Below, piece after piece: positions 31,779 to 44,796 of a DNA stretch of 64,000 nt. This DNA is from Tribonema minus (taxonomy: Eukaryota > Sar > Xanthophyceae > Tribonematales > Tribonemataceae), in NCBI GenBank assembly GCA_017506865.1, contig JAFCMP010000022.1:1-64000 (forward strand). Reading direction: 5' to 3'. The notes under the pieces are model-generated. The model ran no database searches. It saw only the letters and a program-made list of their open reading frames with translations, and was not told where the DNA came from. The translations under genes and the position numbers were made by a program. Each line of letters begins with the position of its first letter. The stretch's first letter is position 1.

Positions 31779-34263
31779 CTGAGGCAGGCGCGCCAAATAG
31801 GAAAGTTTTTAACTTCACCTCTAACTTGAACTTCGAGGTTTGGGAAGTTGAACTTCGAGGTTTGTAACTTGCGCTGAGGACGTGTGTGCAGAAGATTTGC
31901 AGGATGAAGCGGATCAGACCCTCAGCTTCCAAACCGACGGCACCTCCGCCCAAGAAGCCAAAAGCGAAAGCATCAGCAAAGGGAGCACCGTCCCCGCCGC
32001 CTCGGCCGACCTCACACCATGAACAGGATGAACATGATCCAGCACCGCAGCAGGACATTGAGGCTGAACTGCTGCGGGTCATCGTTGCACGCGGCCCCAG
32101 CAAAACCTGCTGACCTTCCGAGATCCCCCGTCGCCTCTTCAGCGACTGGAGGCCTCACATGGAGACCACCAGGGTGAGCGTTTGCTTGTGCTGGAATTCT
32201 GCAGATGGTCTGGTGAACATTCTGCTGGTGCCACGGTGTTGTCGCGTTGCTTGTCGGAGATGTGATTACATAATTTGGGCAGCCACCGCGCTCATCGGGG
32301 CGGCAGGAGCAATGGGCCTGAATTGAGTCTGCAGTGTGGCACCCTGCCTACAACGTGATGTGCGCTGCAAGCTTCGCAACGCATCAAGGCTTCCGCTGCT
32401 GGCAAACATGGACATGTGCTGCTAGCAAACTTGAACACGCATTCAACCAACAAGTCTCGCACGAATGTGTATGTCAAGAAGCTTGGTGTTTCATTCTGAT
32501 TGAACCCAGCGCGCTGCTTGCTTGCACAGGCTGTGGCGGTAAGGCTGGCATTAGAGGGCAGAATTGACATCCTGCAGAAGGGGGCAGTGGTCGATCCCCG
32601 GAACTTCAAGGGGCCAATCAGGCTCAGGATGAAGGTTGAAGTTGCCGCTGCTGCAGCCGGTGAGCCCAACACATGAGGAGCCATCTGAACGACTGCCGCC
32701 AACGACGGCCATCGCCAAAAGCTGGAAACGGAGCGGCGAAAGCCTGACATGCGGTAGTGAAGATGGTCCTGAGGTACACTTCTGGCATACACACGCGAAG
32801 CGCGGATGCTGGGCTGGGCTGCAATGCGGGTTTTCAAGCTCTGGGGTGCAGCACATGCTGGGTTGCTGCATGGGAGTAAACCGTAGGAATGCATAGGACA
32901 TCCAGCCTCCGTTGTTGCGGCCTTCATTCATACATACGAGTCCACAAGTGCAGGTCAGGTGGGCGTCAGTGCAACTGCCAGTGGGGTGGTCAATGTGTAC
33001 ATACCATACTTGCGGTACGCACATTCCGAGCCACTTTCAGAAACACACACAAACAGGTGCTGCCAGAAATAGGCCCACACAGTATGATTGTGTACGATAG
33101 GCGCAAAGCACCTGCGGCTGTCGGCGAACGATTTGGCGCTCCTCAAGGCATGTAAGCATGCCCCAACTGGTTGTGGTGTCAATAAAGAGGTCTTGTGGAT
33201 GGAAACCATGTCGACAAATAAGCCTATGATGGGTTCTTGTGTGTCTTGTACAGTGTCCGTCCAATCTGCCCTGCCACATGGTACCACAATGCTGCCTCGC
33301 ATGTTGGCGATGCTCTTGCAGCAGACCAATTCTAATAGCACTGCGGCAACCTCAAAAAACATGCATCAGATGCGGGAAATTGCAGGTCTTCATCGCATGC
33401 TCTTTTAAAAAAAAAAAACGCTTTTGTGCGGCGTCTCGCGCCGTGATGTGCTTTCGCCTAATAATATTTTGTTCCTGCAATGTGTACCGCTCGATGGCGG
33501 ATCGCAATGCTGCCGGAATGTCTGCATCCTCTGTGCCTGTGTGCTGCTGCCAGTGAGACACATGGCGCACACATCTCAAAGGACTTGCGTGTATGTGCAA
33601 AATCACTGCGTGCGGAGCCCACGCCGCTTCGTATTGGCTCTGATGACAGTACTATGCACCTCTCACTGAAGTTTGCAGAGTTTGCGGCAACCAGGAGGAA
33701 AGTTGCGGTGCACTAAGTGGCATACACATATGCTCCATCACAGCGGCGAGGCGCGCGCTACGCAACAAGGGGGGCGCTGAACACGCCGTGCGGAATGTCA
33801 TGGTGTGCCTGAGCGCTGTGTACTTTTTATGAAGATGAATAGAACCCCTCTTGCATGACATTGGCCAAGGGTTTTCGTGCACTGAGCAGGAAGACTTGCT
33901 GAAGGAAAAGGTCCACAACTGCAGCATCTGCCGAAGCAGAGGTTGTGTGTGCCCTCACACAGCCACCATGCAGTACACAGTAGCACCCCCCGCACCGTGG
34001 CAGTCGCCCCCAACCTTTCTTGATTTTTGACAAGTACACACCGCGCAGCCCTGCCTGTTCTCAAGACTGCACTATGAGGCAGCAGCCGTTGTCCTTATCA
34101 GCGCCTCAGAGTGACGGCCGTGCGCTGCCACCAACGCAATGCAATGCAGCGCACGTGTGCGGTCAGTCCAGTGCAGCCAGAAGAGCACAGCCAAGGCAAC
34201 ACGGGAAATGCAAAACAAGGGGCCAAGCTGATTCCGTCCACGGTGCCGCAAAGATTTGCAATT
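31779..34263. other. Lower-GC region between DCTN4 and the CHD gene; no confident gene
   Basis: Should contain the 3' UTR of DCTN4 and the 5' end of the CHD gene. Three weak signals on the plus strand: an ORF 31904-32113 (Pro/Lys-rich, MKRIRPSASKPT...); an exon-like segment at about 32530-32662 with a good acceptor (cttgcacag) and donor (gtgagc) encoding RIDILQKGAVVDPRNFKGPI; and an ORF ending at 33408 directly before a run of 12 A (33408-33419). A 211-codon minus ORF (32292-32927) overlaps the second. None resembles a family I know. Confidence 0.4.
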
Positions 34264-34415
34264 TCATGTGAACTGCAACCGCGCTGGGCACACAACTTCA
34301 ACAGGGACGGTCATACCCCCTTCGCCGCTGCCGCCGCCGCCGCCCGTGCGCACCGACAGCGCAAAGTCAATCACTACAAGGAGCGCTGATGTCGCGTCCT
34401 CAGTGTCAGTGTCAA

Positions 34416-34447
<32 letters not shown>

Positions 34448-37400
34448 ACTATGCAGTCTGCGACGATGCGCACCCACGCAGAGTTCCCCTGCGCGTGCAG
34501 CAGCGCCGCCGCGGCGCCGCGCGCGTCCGCTGGCGGCGGCAGCAGCAGCGCGCGCGCCAGGAGCTCCGGCGGCAGCGCCGGCGGCGCGCCGTCGCTCATG
34601 GACGCCAGATACTCATCCTCCGCAGGCTCCAGCTCAAAAGCGACGCTTTCGACGTCTGTCATGACGGCGTCTGCTTCTTCTTCGGCGACGGCAGCAGCAT
34701 CGGCGGCGGCGTGGCGCGGGGTGCACGCGAGGGCGCGCAGCGGCGGGCGCGCCGCCGCGACGGCGCATGCCGCGCCGCCGATGCGCAGCGCCACGGCGTC
34801 GTCCGTGGGGTTGGTGAAGCGAACGACGCACGCCACCATGCCGTTGAGCGATGCGGCACTGCTGCGCCAGAGGATGGTGGTGGGGCGGGGAGAAGGGGGG
34901 GGGAGGGGGGGCAGTGGTCAGCGGCGGCGGCGTGCGCGCGTGCGGGTGGGGGGGGGAGGGGGAGGGGGCATGCGGTGCTGGGTGCATGGTGGCACCAATA
35001 GTCATAACATGCGTGTTTTCACTGCTGTACTGGATAAGCATTCGCGCATGCACGCCGTCGGTGGGTCGTCAGCACTGCGAGCGGCAACAGCGAGGAAGCA
35101 GCGCTACATACATATCATCAGCTGCCATCATCGATAAGAAGATCTTGCAACGTGAATGCGCATCCAAAGCTCCAAAGCCCACGCGTCCAGTTCAGCCACA
35201 ATGTTGCCTGCAGCGGCTGCGAAACTGACCTGGCAGAGCAAATGCTGAGGACTGGGAGGGCCGCCAGCGTCGTTCTGGGAACGGTCTTGACGGCGCTGCA
35301 GTCCTTCTTCCACCACCGCCCGTGGTTGGTGCGCTGCGAAGAGTCGCCCATCTCAGGGTTCTCCTGCGCAGTAGCGCATCAAGGCATGTGTTGTGCCACG
35401 TGAGCTGAGGGAGTGCGCCTGGGCGCTGAGGCGTGTCGCTTTCGCGCGTTGTGGTATGTGATGTGTGTGGTCTTTGTGTGCTTCGGCATGTTCCTCGTGT
35501 GCTTGCACGTAAACTCTTCAAGTAATGCATATATTTCATAATATATGTGACAAATGCGGGTACTATTGCATACGTTGAAGTACAGAGTTGTGTCGCCAAA
35601 CCATTGTTCTCAAAGTGGCTCGGATGACGAGTATAGCTGCTGAAGGCTTGTTTCACAATGGTGTGGTGTTGTGATACTGCCCAATGCTGACGCAACGCAC
35701 AAGCAAGCCAGATGATGCAATGTACCGGGAGGTTTGCGGAGGTATGCTGCACTGCAGTCTAGAAGACGGAGTGTCACATGCACTCCATTAGGGAATTGGA
35801 GCTAGGGTCTTATGGATGTATACAGCACTTGTCCGCATGCACACAGACCAGGCATACCACACAGTCGGCCATGTTGATGACTCTGGCAATGCGCACGGAC
35901 TGGGCGACACCAGAACCTCAGATATGTGCTGCGATGCACGGATGGAGAGTCCCAGGCGCCCAACCAGGGTCTCGTGGAGCCATACAGCAATTGCGTGCAT
36001 GCACACGGACTGCGCACACACACAAGAGAAGTGAGCAGGGCGATGGAATGCGTCCGTCCGCACACACACTGGTGGGCAAAAACCTTTATGCGGATGATGG
36101 AGATGCGCAGATGGATGGTCACAGGCGCGCGGGCGACGCACCTCCGGCTTGCTCATGATGCCCGGCCGGCCGGCGGCGACGTCCGCGAGGCAGCGCCGCA
36201 CCACGCGCGAGCGCAGCGGCACGCGCCGCGGCAGCAGCAGCGCGCTGCGGCAGCCGCCCAGCCCGCCGCCCACTTCGCACGCCTGCGCGACGATAGGTTG
36301 ACAGCAGGTCATGACGCGGGAAGTCATGCAATCGCTTAGGGTTAAGATTGGATGAAATGTGATACAACGCGCCACGCCACGCGCGGGCGCAGCGGCACGC
36401 GCCGCGGCAGCAGGAGCGCGCTGCGGCAGCCGCCCAGCCCGCCGCCCACGCACGATCAGTCGACCCGGTGGCGCCGCAGCAGGGCGTGACACAGGAAGTC
36501 ATGCAATCACGCCTCACCCTTAAGCTAACGCCAACCTACCCCTAATCCTAAGCCCCATGGTGGCGAAATAGAGGCGGGGGCATAACCTTCCCCAGAACTT
36601 GACAGAACCTGCCAGAACTTGCAAAGAAACTTCCTAGAGCAACCTGTGAAGGTTCCACGGGCAACCTGTGAAGGTTCCAGAATACTTCCTCATGTACCAG
36701 GAATGCTCCATATTCCAACAGCCCCGACATGCAATACACAACGGGCCGCGCCATAAGCGCTGCAGCAGCCGCCCAGACTGCCGCCGACTTCACAAGCCTG
36801 CAAAACGGCGGACACGGTCATGCTCGCCTCTCACCTGCTGCCACGTGGCGCCGCGCATCGCCGCCACGTCGGCCTGCACCAGCTGCTAACAGAGTCACTC
36901 AAATACTCGAGCACTCACGACTCGACTCTCACCTGTTGCCACGTGGCGCCGCGCATCGGCGCTGCGTCAGCCTGCACCAGCTGCTGCGCGCTGGCGGCGG
37001 CGTCGCTGCTGGTCAGTGGCCACAGCTCTCGCGCCGACGCGCAGTGCGCCGCGCCGCCTGTTGCGCAGCTCCGCTGCTATAGCATGACAAAGCAGCACGC
37101 AGGGCACCACGAGCGCTGTGATGCAAGTTATACGCTTCTGACATATATAGTACTTTGTTCCTTGCACAGCGCGCGCGCAGACGCGCAGTGCGCCGCGGCG
37201 CCCATCACACAGCCCCGCTGCTTCGGCACGACAATGCGGCGAGCAGGGCACGGGCGATGTGTGAAGCGTGTATGGTCAGCTGCGCAAGTGCGTCACGAGC
37301 ACTGTACTCCTATTACGGTATGCATATTGGCGCATACCGCCAAGCACAGATGTCGTGACAGCGCTCGCCCGGTGGTGGATGCCCCCTGGACTGTCCGCTG

Positions 37401-37909
37401 AACTGTCCCTCATCCGCGGCGCACTGCACTGCACTTGTACTAGTTGATCGCTGACTTGCGCCCCCGTGGAGCAGCGATGTGCGCCCCTGCTGTTCACAAC
37501 CTTGTGCTATGACGGCTAGGGGTGCAGCCCCACTTTATTCCTGAATCATCCCGCAACACAAGCGCTTTGATTCTCAAAGAGATGAAATAGGTGCGACTGC
37601 GGCAGCCACGCTCGCCGCGCCCGCGACGCAGCGGCGCGCCAGTAAGCCGCAGCGTGCTGCGACCGTTCGCCGCCTTCGCGCCCGCTTCGACCGCTTCTTG
37701 AAGTATGCAAACACATACAGACTCCCACATACAGACGAGTCACAGCTCCGTGCAGCAAAGTCGGAGGCATAAGGATATTGTGGAGTCATGACAACTCCTG
37801 CACGTATGCAAAAACATACATGAACACGAACTGCAGAATGCGTCGCTCTCGCATGCCCGCGCTCAGCACCGTACACACGTTCAGCGACCATCGTGGAAGA
37901 CGTGCCCAC

Positions 37910-37942
<33 letters not shown>

Positions 37943-40900
37943 GCCGGCTGCGCGCGACAGCCCCTCGGCGCCGCCGCTGCCGCTGATGTCGAGTGCCATG
38001 GCGCCTGCCGCCTCAGCGTCTGCTGCCCATGCAGCAGCGCTCAGCGTGCGCCGCGCCTCAATGCGCGACAGCTCCTGCTCCACCGCGGAGCGCGCCGCCG
38101 CGCCGGCGGGCGGCGGCGGCAGTGGCGGTGTCTGGTGGCGCACCACACGCAGTTGCAGTTGATATTGAAGTTGATGTTTGCTTGCGCAGGCAGCGGCGGC
38201 GGCATTGGCGGCAAACCCTTTGGGAACACCATGCAAAGTTGAAGTTCAATTTGAAGTTGTTACAGCTCGCGGCGAGCACTGTGGCGCAAGCCGCTTCGGC
38301 GCCCGCCGCCCGTGCCAGTAGCTCTCAGCGCTCGCGCATGAAGGCTTGCGTTCACTGCAGGGGTTCGCCGCGCAGGTGGACGCCGGCTGTGGTGGCGCAC
38401 GACACACACTTAAGTATAGAGTTGGGTGAACAGTGGAGCGGGCATCGGACCTGCGGGTGCCGGACGTCAAGTAGTAGAAGTCTAAGGCATGACTGCTGCC
38501 ATGCAGGGTGTGAAGGTCGGCAGCGGGGGCGCTCCCGCCTCGCAACATTGCAACATGGCCGTGCGCATGCCGCACCTGTCGCGCAGGTGGCCTCCAGAAG
38601 CTTGAAGAAACAGAACGTGCAGCATTGCACGGCAGTGCTCAGCTCACCGCCAGTATCTGAGCGCTGCCTGACAGCCTGCGGCGCCTGCGCGCGAGCGGTG
38701 GCGCGCCGGTGCCGCTCGCTGCCTCTGCGGCGGCGGCGGCGTGCGCCTGCGCCGCGGACAGCAGCTCTTGAAAGTGGTGCTTGAGGGGGTCCTGACGGGG
38801 GCACAAGGGGAGGGGGCGGGGGGTGGGGGGGGAGGTGCGTGCAGGTGATTGTCGGGTTTGCCGCTGCAGTGATGGCAGTTGAGAACGTGGCCGCCCCAGT
38901 ATGTACTCAAGATGTATACGAAGTAGGTAGCATAGCATGTGCTGTGAACGCTCGCATATTGGCTTGTGTCCATGGCAACGAACTCATGAGGTGTCTGTGT
39001 GGCAGCGTCGTCGCAAAAGCCAACGCTGACTTTGTGGCCCATGGACAAGCTATGTTGATGCTCAGTCGGCACCCAGAAAATGTGGCCATGGCCTTGGCAT
39101 GAGCGCAGATGCGGATGAGGGCTAGGGTGAGGGCTTACGCAGTTTGCAACCAGCCAGCGTCGTCGCACCACAGGATGGAAAAGCAACGCATCAACACACA
39201 AAAAAACAGTTTGCAATGTCAAACAAGTCCCAACGTCACAGAACGGGCGCGGAGGTCACCATGTCGGCATGCGCTTTGTAGACGCCATAGTATGTTGTCA
39301 GTTGAGCATCCATAAGCTGGCGGATGTTCTTTCGACTTTCGCATGCAATACGCACCACAACCAGCAAGCACCACCTTTTGAGACTGAAACAAGGCACTGT
39401 GTCGCTAAGGTCACAAATTGACTCACTATGTCACAGATACCTGGCCATGGTGACATGGCCTCCATTACTGCCGCAATGTGTGCTTTGTGGCACCTTCCAC
39501 ACACTGGCATTGAAGCATTCTAAAAATGCAGTACAAGACAAGCGTCACCTCTTGCTCCAGCTGATCTGCGGCCCTCTGTACGGCCTCGGCGCTGCCCCCC
39601 ACAAGGCCCACCTGCAGAGCAGCAGCAGCGCAGCAAGCAGTCACCCTTGTCAACAGCACTCAGCACGCATCAGGACTGGTGTTCGTGTCGCCGGACTTGC
39701 GCCGTGCGCGCTGTGCCGCAGCAGCAGCGCAGTAGCCACCCCTGTCAGCGCACGCCAGCACGTGGATGTATGTCGCTGCAGATGCGCTTTGAGTCGAGAA
39801 AGCACGGTGCTGCTCCGGTGCGCTGTCGCGGCGACTGAGGGCGTTGACGGCCCTGAGAGTGGTGCAGTCATATTAATATGCTGGGTAATGTAGTGCGCAA
39901 TGCAGGGTCTGAAGTACGGCGCTACGCAGTGCCAGGCAAGATGCGCTCACATGTTGACGTGCGGGGATAGTGTACCAAGTTTGCTGTGCACGGGCTGACG
40001 CATAGCGTCGCGCGACGTCATGCAAGGCGCGCTCACACAGCGGACAAGACGGCGTCGCGACCAGTGTGCGAGTCTCACAAGTGACGAATGCGCTGGACAG
40101 CCGCATTTGACAAGGCACGCGGAAGGTCAAGTGCTTCTCCATGCAACAATTGAGAGCGTCGTCAAAGTGACACGCGCTCCAGAGGCTTGCACAGCAGCAT
40201 GATGCAATCGAGAGCGCCATCAATGTGACACGCGCATCAGGGGCTTGCGTAGCAGCATGTAGCGAGTCACACACTTGCACAACGTACGGCGCCTGCAACT
40301 TCAACTCTGAAGAGATGCTAGCTCTTGATGCTGAGCTGCCCACATGTCTCCAGTCGCCCACTTCAGCATACACACGTGACAGCATCGCATCAGATGCCGC
40401 GAGATGAGTGGACTGGGTGGGTGTGAAGCGCTGCCTCCCAGCGGTACTTCAAGTGGCACTTCTTCACGCGTGTGACGCACCTCTGTGCTGTCCCAGTGGC
40501 AGTAGGCGCAGGACAGGTGGCAGCTGGACGCGCGGTCCGTGCCGCTGAACAAGTGGCAGCGAGGAGCAGCATCAAGCAGCAGCAGCAGCAGCAGCAGCCG
40601 CAACAGCAGCAGCAGCAGTAGCCAGAAGCTGATGAGAAACATGCTGTAAAAGGCCTTGCTGAAATGCCGATGGCCAGGCATGATAGACCAGACATATATG
40701 GTAGGCGTACGGCGGCGATGGCAAGGGGTAGCTTGGCTGCCATGAGACGGGGTCACCATTCGTGTCCTTGCCTGCTGCCTGAATGTTTACTGAAGCGCCT
40801 GTTGTGATCAGTGGGACGCACGTACATACGTGGAAGCATGAACATGTCAGCCGGAGGAATCTCTATTCAACCTCAAAAGTCGCGGGCGTCTCATGTTGCT

Positions 40901-43900
40901 TTGCATAGTAGATTCAGCGCCTTGTGCCGTTAGGGATGCCAGCTTGGAAGTGCGTCCGTCAAATCCAAGCAATGGACAGGCCCCATTTTCCTGGGGCACA
41001 AATGACCTCGCGACCAATTTAAAACTAACCCCAACCCTGACTCTCAGATGACAGCCACTGCCGCGCCCGCAGACGCACAGGCGCCGCCATTGCGCATCTC
41101 ATACAAGGCAGACTCCATCACGGCAGTCTTGTTACCTCACCTACCTACTTGCCCTAACCCCTAACCCAAACCCTGAGCGGCCGCCGAACAGCTACTGCAT
41201 ACCATAAAATGCATGTCAGCTACACGCTGTTGTCTGCAGTCGCCGCCTGGCCGTCGCGCAGGGCGCAGCCCTAGCCCTGACCTCTAGACCTAATCCTATC
41301 CCTGACCATAACTATAAGCCTAACCCAAGACGGCCGCTGCACAGAGCTACTGCACTTCGACAACTTGTCTGAGATCAGCGCATGTCAGATAAGCGTTGTT
41401 CGTCGCAGGCAGCGCAGCGCCGCACGCTGCTGCGGTGGCGGCGGTGACGCTGCTCAATGCACGCCCTGTCATCGACAGTGCGCGTCGTTCGAAGATCTCA
41501 TGTGTGACGAGGTCGCGGTTGCAACGCTCAATGTACGCGCCCAACACTAACTATTTGCCTAGATGCTTCTAGCCTGACTTCAACCTAATTCCTAACACAC
41601 TGGAGACGCGTACCTCGACGTTGCGTACGACAGCACCGTGCCGCACGCGGGGCACGCGAAGCAGCGCCTGCACCTGCCGTCGCACCCCGGCGGCTCGGCC
41701 TGCAATGCAAGGTAAGGCAGCGGCAAAGGGTTGGTTGGCCTAATCCTAACTCTTATTGTTGACCCTAGCCCTAGCCCTAATGCTGACCCTAACCCTAACT
41801 GCCGGCGCGGCCTGCGATGCGAGATAAGGCAGCGGCGAAGGGCTGGTTGGCCTGACCCTAAATTTGGCGTTGACCCTAGCCCTAATGCTAACCCTAACCC
41901 TAACCCTAACCCTACCTGTCGGCTTGGCCTGAGACGCAAGGTAAGGCAGCGGCGTAGGGTTGGTTGGCCTAATTCTAATTCTAACCCTACCCCTTACCCT
42001 AACCTCCAGCTCGTCCTGCAAGGCAAGGCGAGGCGGCAGCAAAGGGATGATTGGCCTAACCCTAACCCTAACTGAGTGCCATACAAACCGCGACACTAGA
42101 CTTTCATCAAACAGCCCTGTGTCATGACTACATGTCAGAACCGAAATGTGTCGCGAGTGCATCGGCTCATCCGACTCAGTGCATACAGCATTCTACACAG
42201 CAGTCGCACAACACAGATGAGTGCCGCAGGGGAGCGTGTGCGTGTATGTGGCCAGCAGGAAGTGAGGGCCAGGCAAGGGCTGGGCGTGTGGCGCGTCAAC
42301 ACGAGGCACTCGCAAAAAGCCATGGCACCAGCGCCAGCACCGAGCGCTGCACGGAGAAGCAAACAATTTGCACAGTCGCAGAACCGCTGGTGGCAGTTGT
42401 GATGCCGGCGACGCAGAGTATCCGTAACGCTGTGTTGTGCTGAGCATCATCCACCGCGTCTTCTAACAATCCCTGCGGCTCTCGGCATGTGCGACATCCA
42501 CGGCGCGAGCGCGGTGCACACATGCCAACCAGATGCTCATGTACATGCTTGAAGAATTACTTAAGGCACACGTGTGCTTGGCTGTTTTGGGTCACCTGTA
42601 TGCCGAAGAAGCTGCCGGGTCCGCAGAGGTTCGGGCAGTACAGCACCGCCACCTGCGGCGGGCGGGCACAACAGCGGAGGGCGCAACAACAATAGTCGAC
42701 GGCGCGTGGTGAGCTCGTAGAGAGATGCGCTGCTGCACGCGCCGCACCGCGCTGCACAGCCCCCTTGTAGCTGTCTTTGCAAGACGTTGGTTGTGGCGTG
42801 CGTGCAGCATTGCGCCTAATATGCTGCACGCATCCGGTCGCCGGAGACGCGCAGGTTCAGCACGCGCGCCGCGCAACTATCGCGCAGCCACGTCCCCATA
42901 AGAGCCCCCAACACTGTCGCGGCGAGTGCGCAGTCAGCTTGCGGGACGTGCACAGCACGCATTGCATCATTGCCTTGCAAGTGTGGCTCCGCGTTACCGC
43001 TGCAGCGGGCGCGGCGGCGCCGTGAGGACGACCAGGCATTAGGGTTTGTGATAGGGTCATCCGGTGGGTGTCCACGGTCGGGGTAACTGTAAGGTAAGCA
43101 TCACAAGTATGCCCTGCCTCGTACAGGCCATGTGCCCTCATGCAGACCGTGCCTGCGAAGGGCGATGTGGTGGGACAGGCACGTGCACGATGCCAAGTGC
43201 AAGCCCTAGCCCAAACCTGACAAGCCCTAGCCCTGAATCCACACGCGATGGAGTACCAGTGACGTTCAGGACATGACCTGTAACCACAAAACCCAGCCTC
43301 GGACCTGCAACGACTCCGCACTGTTGCGGTCGTACGAGTACACCTCTCGCATGCTAGACAGGCACTACGCATTGGAATGAGTGTTCGGACAGCGGGAGCT
43401 CGGGGTTACCGCTACAGTTAGGGTTAGGGCGGGGCCGTAAGCGCGCACCTCCTGCGCCAGGCTGCGCGGGTGCGGCGACACCAGGCAGCCGCTCTCCGCG
43501 GAGTGGTACATCTCCTCCAGCGGCGCGAAGAAGCCGTTCACGTCGCCGTAGCGCACCGTCACCTCGCCCCGCGCGCGCGCCGCCGCCACGCGCACGACGC
43601 AGCACGCCACCGCCGCCGCCGCTGCCGCTGCGTCCGCTGCGCAGCGCTCCGCTGCGGCGGCGGCGAGGGCGCGCGTCGCGTCGTCGCGCCTGCGCCAGAA
43701 TGTTCAAGAAGTTCTTTGAGTGTGATGGTGGTACTTTGGACCTGCGGTAAACGGCTGGGTGCTGGTCGCTGATGCTTTCGAGGCAGTGAGGCGGCCGGGG
43801 TCTGCCACCGTGCACTGCTGCTTCATCAGATAGGTAAGCTTGCGACTGGGAATGCTGCAGCACTTGTATTCTGGATTCTTTCAGCAGCTCGGCCTGCACC

Positions 43901-44413
43901 AGTTGTTGTGGGGCGGATGCCTCATCAGCGGACGCCAATGACAACTCGAGAAGCATTCGGTACGAGCCCCTGCACTGCCGGAACCGCGAGGCTTGTCATC
44001 GCGACGCCGGCTATCTTTAGGCTTGGACGCGGCCAGGAGCAACGTGTTGAACTGCAGGATGCATCTGTCCGCTTACTGCTGAAGAGCTGCTCCCAAGCGA
44101 TGGGCGGTGACACACAAAGTGGCGTGTAAGGCTGTGTGTGACAACAAGCTCCATGTGCGAGCGACCTCTGTTCTGCTTGTTTCCTGACTTCAGCACGAAA
44201 TGAGTTGTCTCTTGCGGCTGAGCCAATATAACTGCTGGTTCTCATGATGATTGTGTGTGTGTACCTTTGCGAGTAAGCAGCTTCCAGCGCCGCCTGCGTT
44301 GCAGTATCGCCAGCTCCGGTCCTGGACTCCACCTCCATGCGATCCTTGTCATCGAATGACTTTCCCAGACTCGAAGCTGGCGCTGACCGTCGCCACAACG
44401 GTATTGCAGCCAT
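34264..44413 (-). CDS. DCTN4: Dynactin subunit 4 (p62)
   Basis: Component of the pointed-end complex of dynactin, the dynein cofactor. Twelve exons join in phase: 44413-44265, 43689-43449, 42652-42596, 41699-41614, 40544-40481, 39611-39549, 38791-38648, 38131-37910, 36983-36933, 36282-36142, 35363-35230, 34861-34264 (about 649 residues; animal p62 is about 460, the excess being Ala-rich inserts). Family landmarks: Cys-rich N-terminus YCPNLCGPG, CDGRCRRCFACPACGTVLSY, CHLSCAYCHWDSTE followed by VGLVGGSAEAVQRAADQ; then LLLPRRVPLRSR...MSKPE, AVKTVPRTTLAALP, VRFTNPTDDAVALRI and NSAWVRIVADCIV, each with a counterpart in p62 in the same order. A (CTG)n tract on the + strand encodes poly-Ala at the end of exon 38131-37910. 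A second in-frame copy of the 51-base exon lies at 36835-36885. The first two exons are less certain than the rest. Confidence 0.88.
36370..36515 (-). repeat. Copy of DCTN4 exon 36282-36142 acceptor edge
   Basis: About 36375-36450 repeats the coding part at 36190-36270 (cgcagcggcacgcgccgcgg, then cagcgcgctgcggcagcc, then gcccagcccgccgcccac), followed by a match to the intron text ggaagtcatgcaatc at 36325 and 36496. The period is about 170-190 bp. A third, faint copy lies at about 36755-36810 (gcagcagccgcccagactgc). Confidence 0.85.
36835..36885 (-). repeat. Second copy of DCTN4 51-base exon with intact splice sites
   Basis: Encodes QLVQADVAAMRGATWQQ between a ctgttag acceptor and a gtgaga donor. 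The upstream twin 36983-36933 encodes QLVQADAAPMRGATWQQ. Both are exactly 51 bases, phase 0 at both ends and flanked by matching introns, so the mRNA could hold either or both. This may be a real additional or alternative exon of DCTN4. Confidence 0.75.
37015..37240 (-). repeat. Tandem duplication in the DCTN4 intron
   Basis: About 37020-37090 (ctctcgcgccgacgcgcagt, then gcgccgc...cagctccgctgct) matches about 37168-37238 (gcgcgcagacgcgcagtgcg, then cacagccccgctgctt). The unit is about 145 bp. Confidence 0.65.
37911..37942 (+). repeat. (CTG)n microsatellite coding poly-Ala
   Basis: About ten CTG units, read as GCA (Ala) on the minus strand at the end of a DCTN4 exon. Confidence 0.9.
40576..40619 (+). 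repeat. (CAG)n microsatellite in a DCTN4 intron
   Basis: CAG repeats interrupted by ccgcaa, about 32 bases upstream (in minus-strand sense) of the acceptor of exon 40544-40481. Confidence 0.85.
41690..42075 (-). repeat. Four tandem units at the acceptor edge of DCTN4 exon 41699-41614
   Basis: Unit of about 90-120 bp: cggcctgcaatgcaaggtaa, ggcagcggcaaagggttggt, tggcctaa, then CCCTAA-type repeats. Copies begin near 41696, 41811, 41927 and 42008. The first overlaps the genuine acceptor. Telomere-like arrays (including 41888-41915) sit inside every unit. Confidence 0.88.
41888..41915 (+). repeat. Telomere-like CCCTAA array
   Basis: Four to five consecutive CCCTAA units inside one unit of the DCTN4 intron array. 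Confidence 0.8.
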
Positions 44414-44796
44414 GATGTTACCCGCTCAAGTGTCACCTCATGAAATACATAGATCTGTAATCATCTGTACTTGGGATCTTCAAGTTGCAGATGAAGTTTG
44501 TGACTTCCATTCTGTGCGGCTTTGTCTGGCGTGATTTCAAGAGCATTCCTTACGACAGAAGCAAACTGGTTCATTCAACGTGAACTGCGTCAGAGGTCGC
44601 TGACGACGCAGCTCATGCCAAAGGTTTGTGACACTAGGTTGAGAAGTGTGTGTGAGAGCATCCACCACGCTCGACTGTCACTCCTCCCGCGCACGCGACA
44701 CTCGATGAAGCGGAACACAAAGGACTGGTAAATGAGTGGCCAGCACAGTTGCAGAATCACCAGTAGCAGTGGCAGCTGTAGCCGCACGGCTGGAAG
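44414..44796. other. Region upstream of DCTN4
   Basis: Contains one copy (44475-44502) of a 28-base perfect repeat whose other copy is at 47270-47297. A short plus-strand frame at 44540-44731 (...RSLTTQLMPKVCDTRLRS...) is unassigned. Presumably holds the DCTN4 promoter. Confidence 0.45.

Noticed and set aside
32292..32927. 211-codon minus ORF
   Set aside because: No recognisable domain, contradicted by a good plus-strand exon-like segment; kept only as part of the uncertain region.
43354..43956. 200-codon minus ORF starting at 43956
   Set aside because: Its first half is intron in another frame; the DCTN4 exon 43689-43449 uses a different frame that joins exons 1 and 3.
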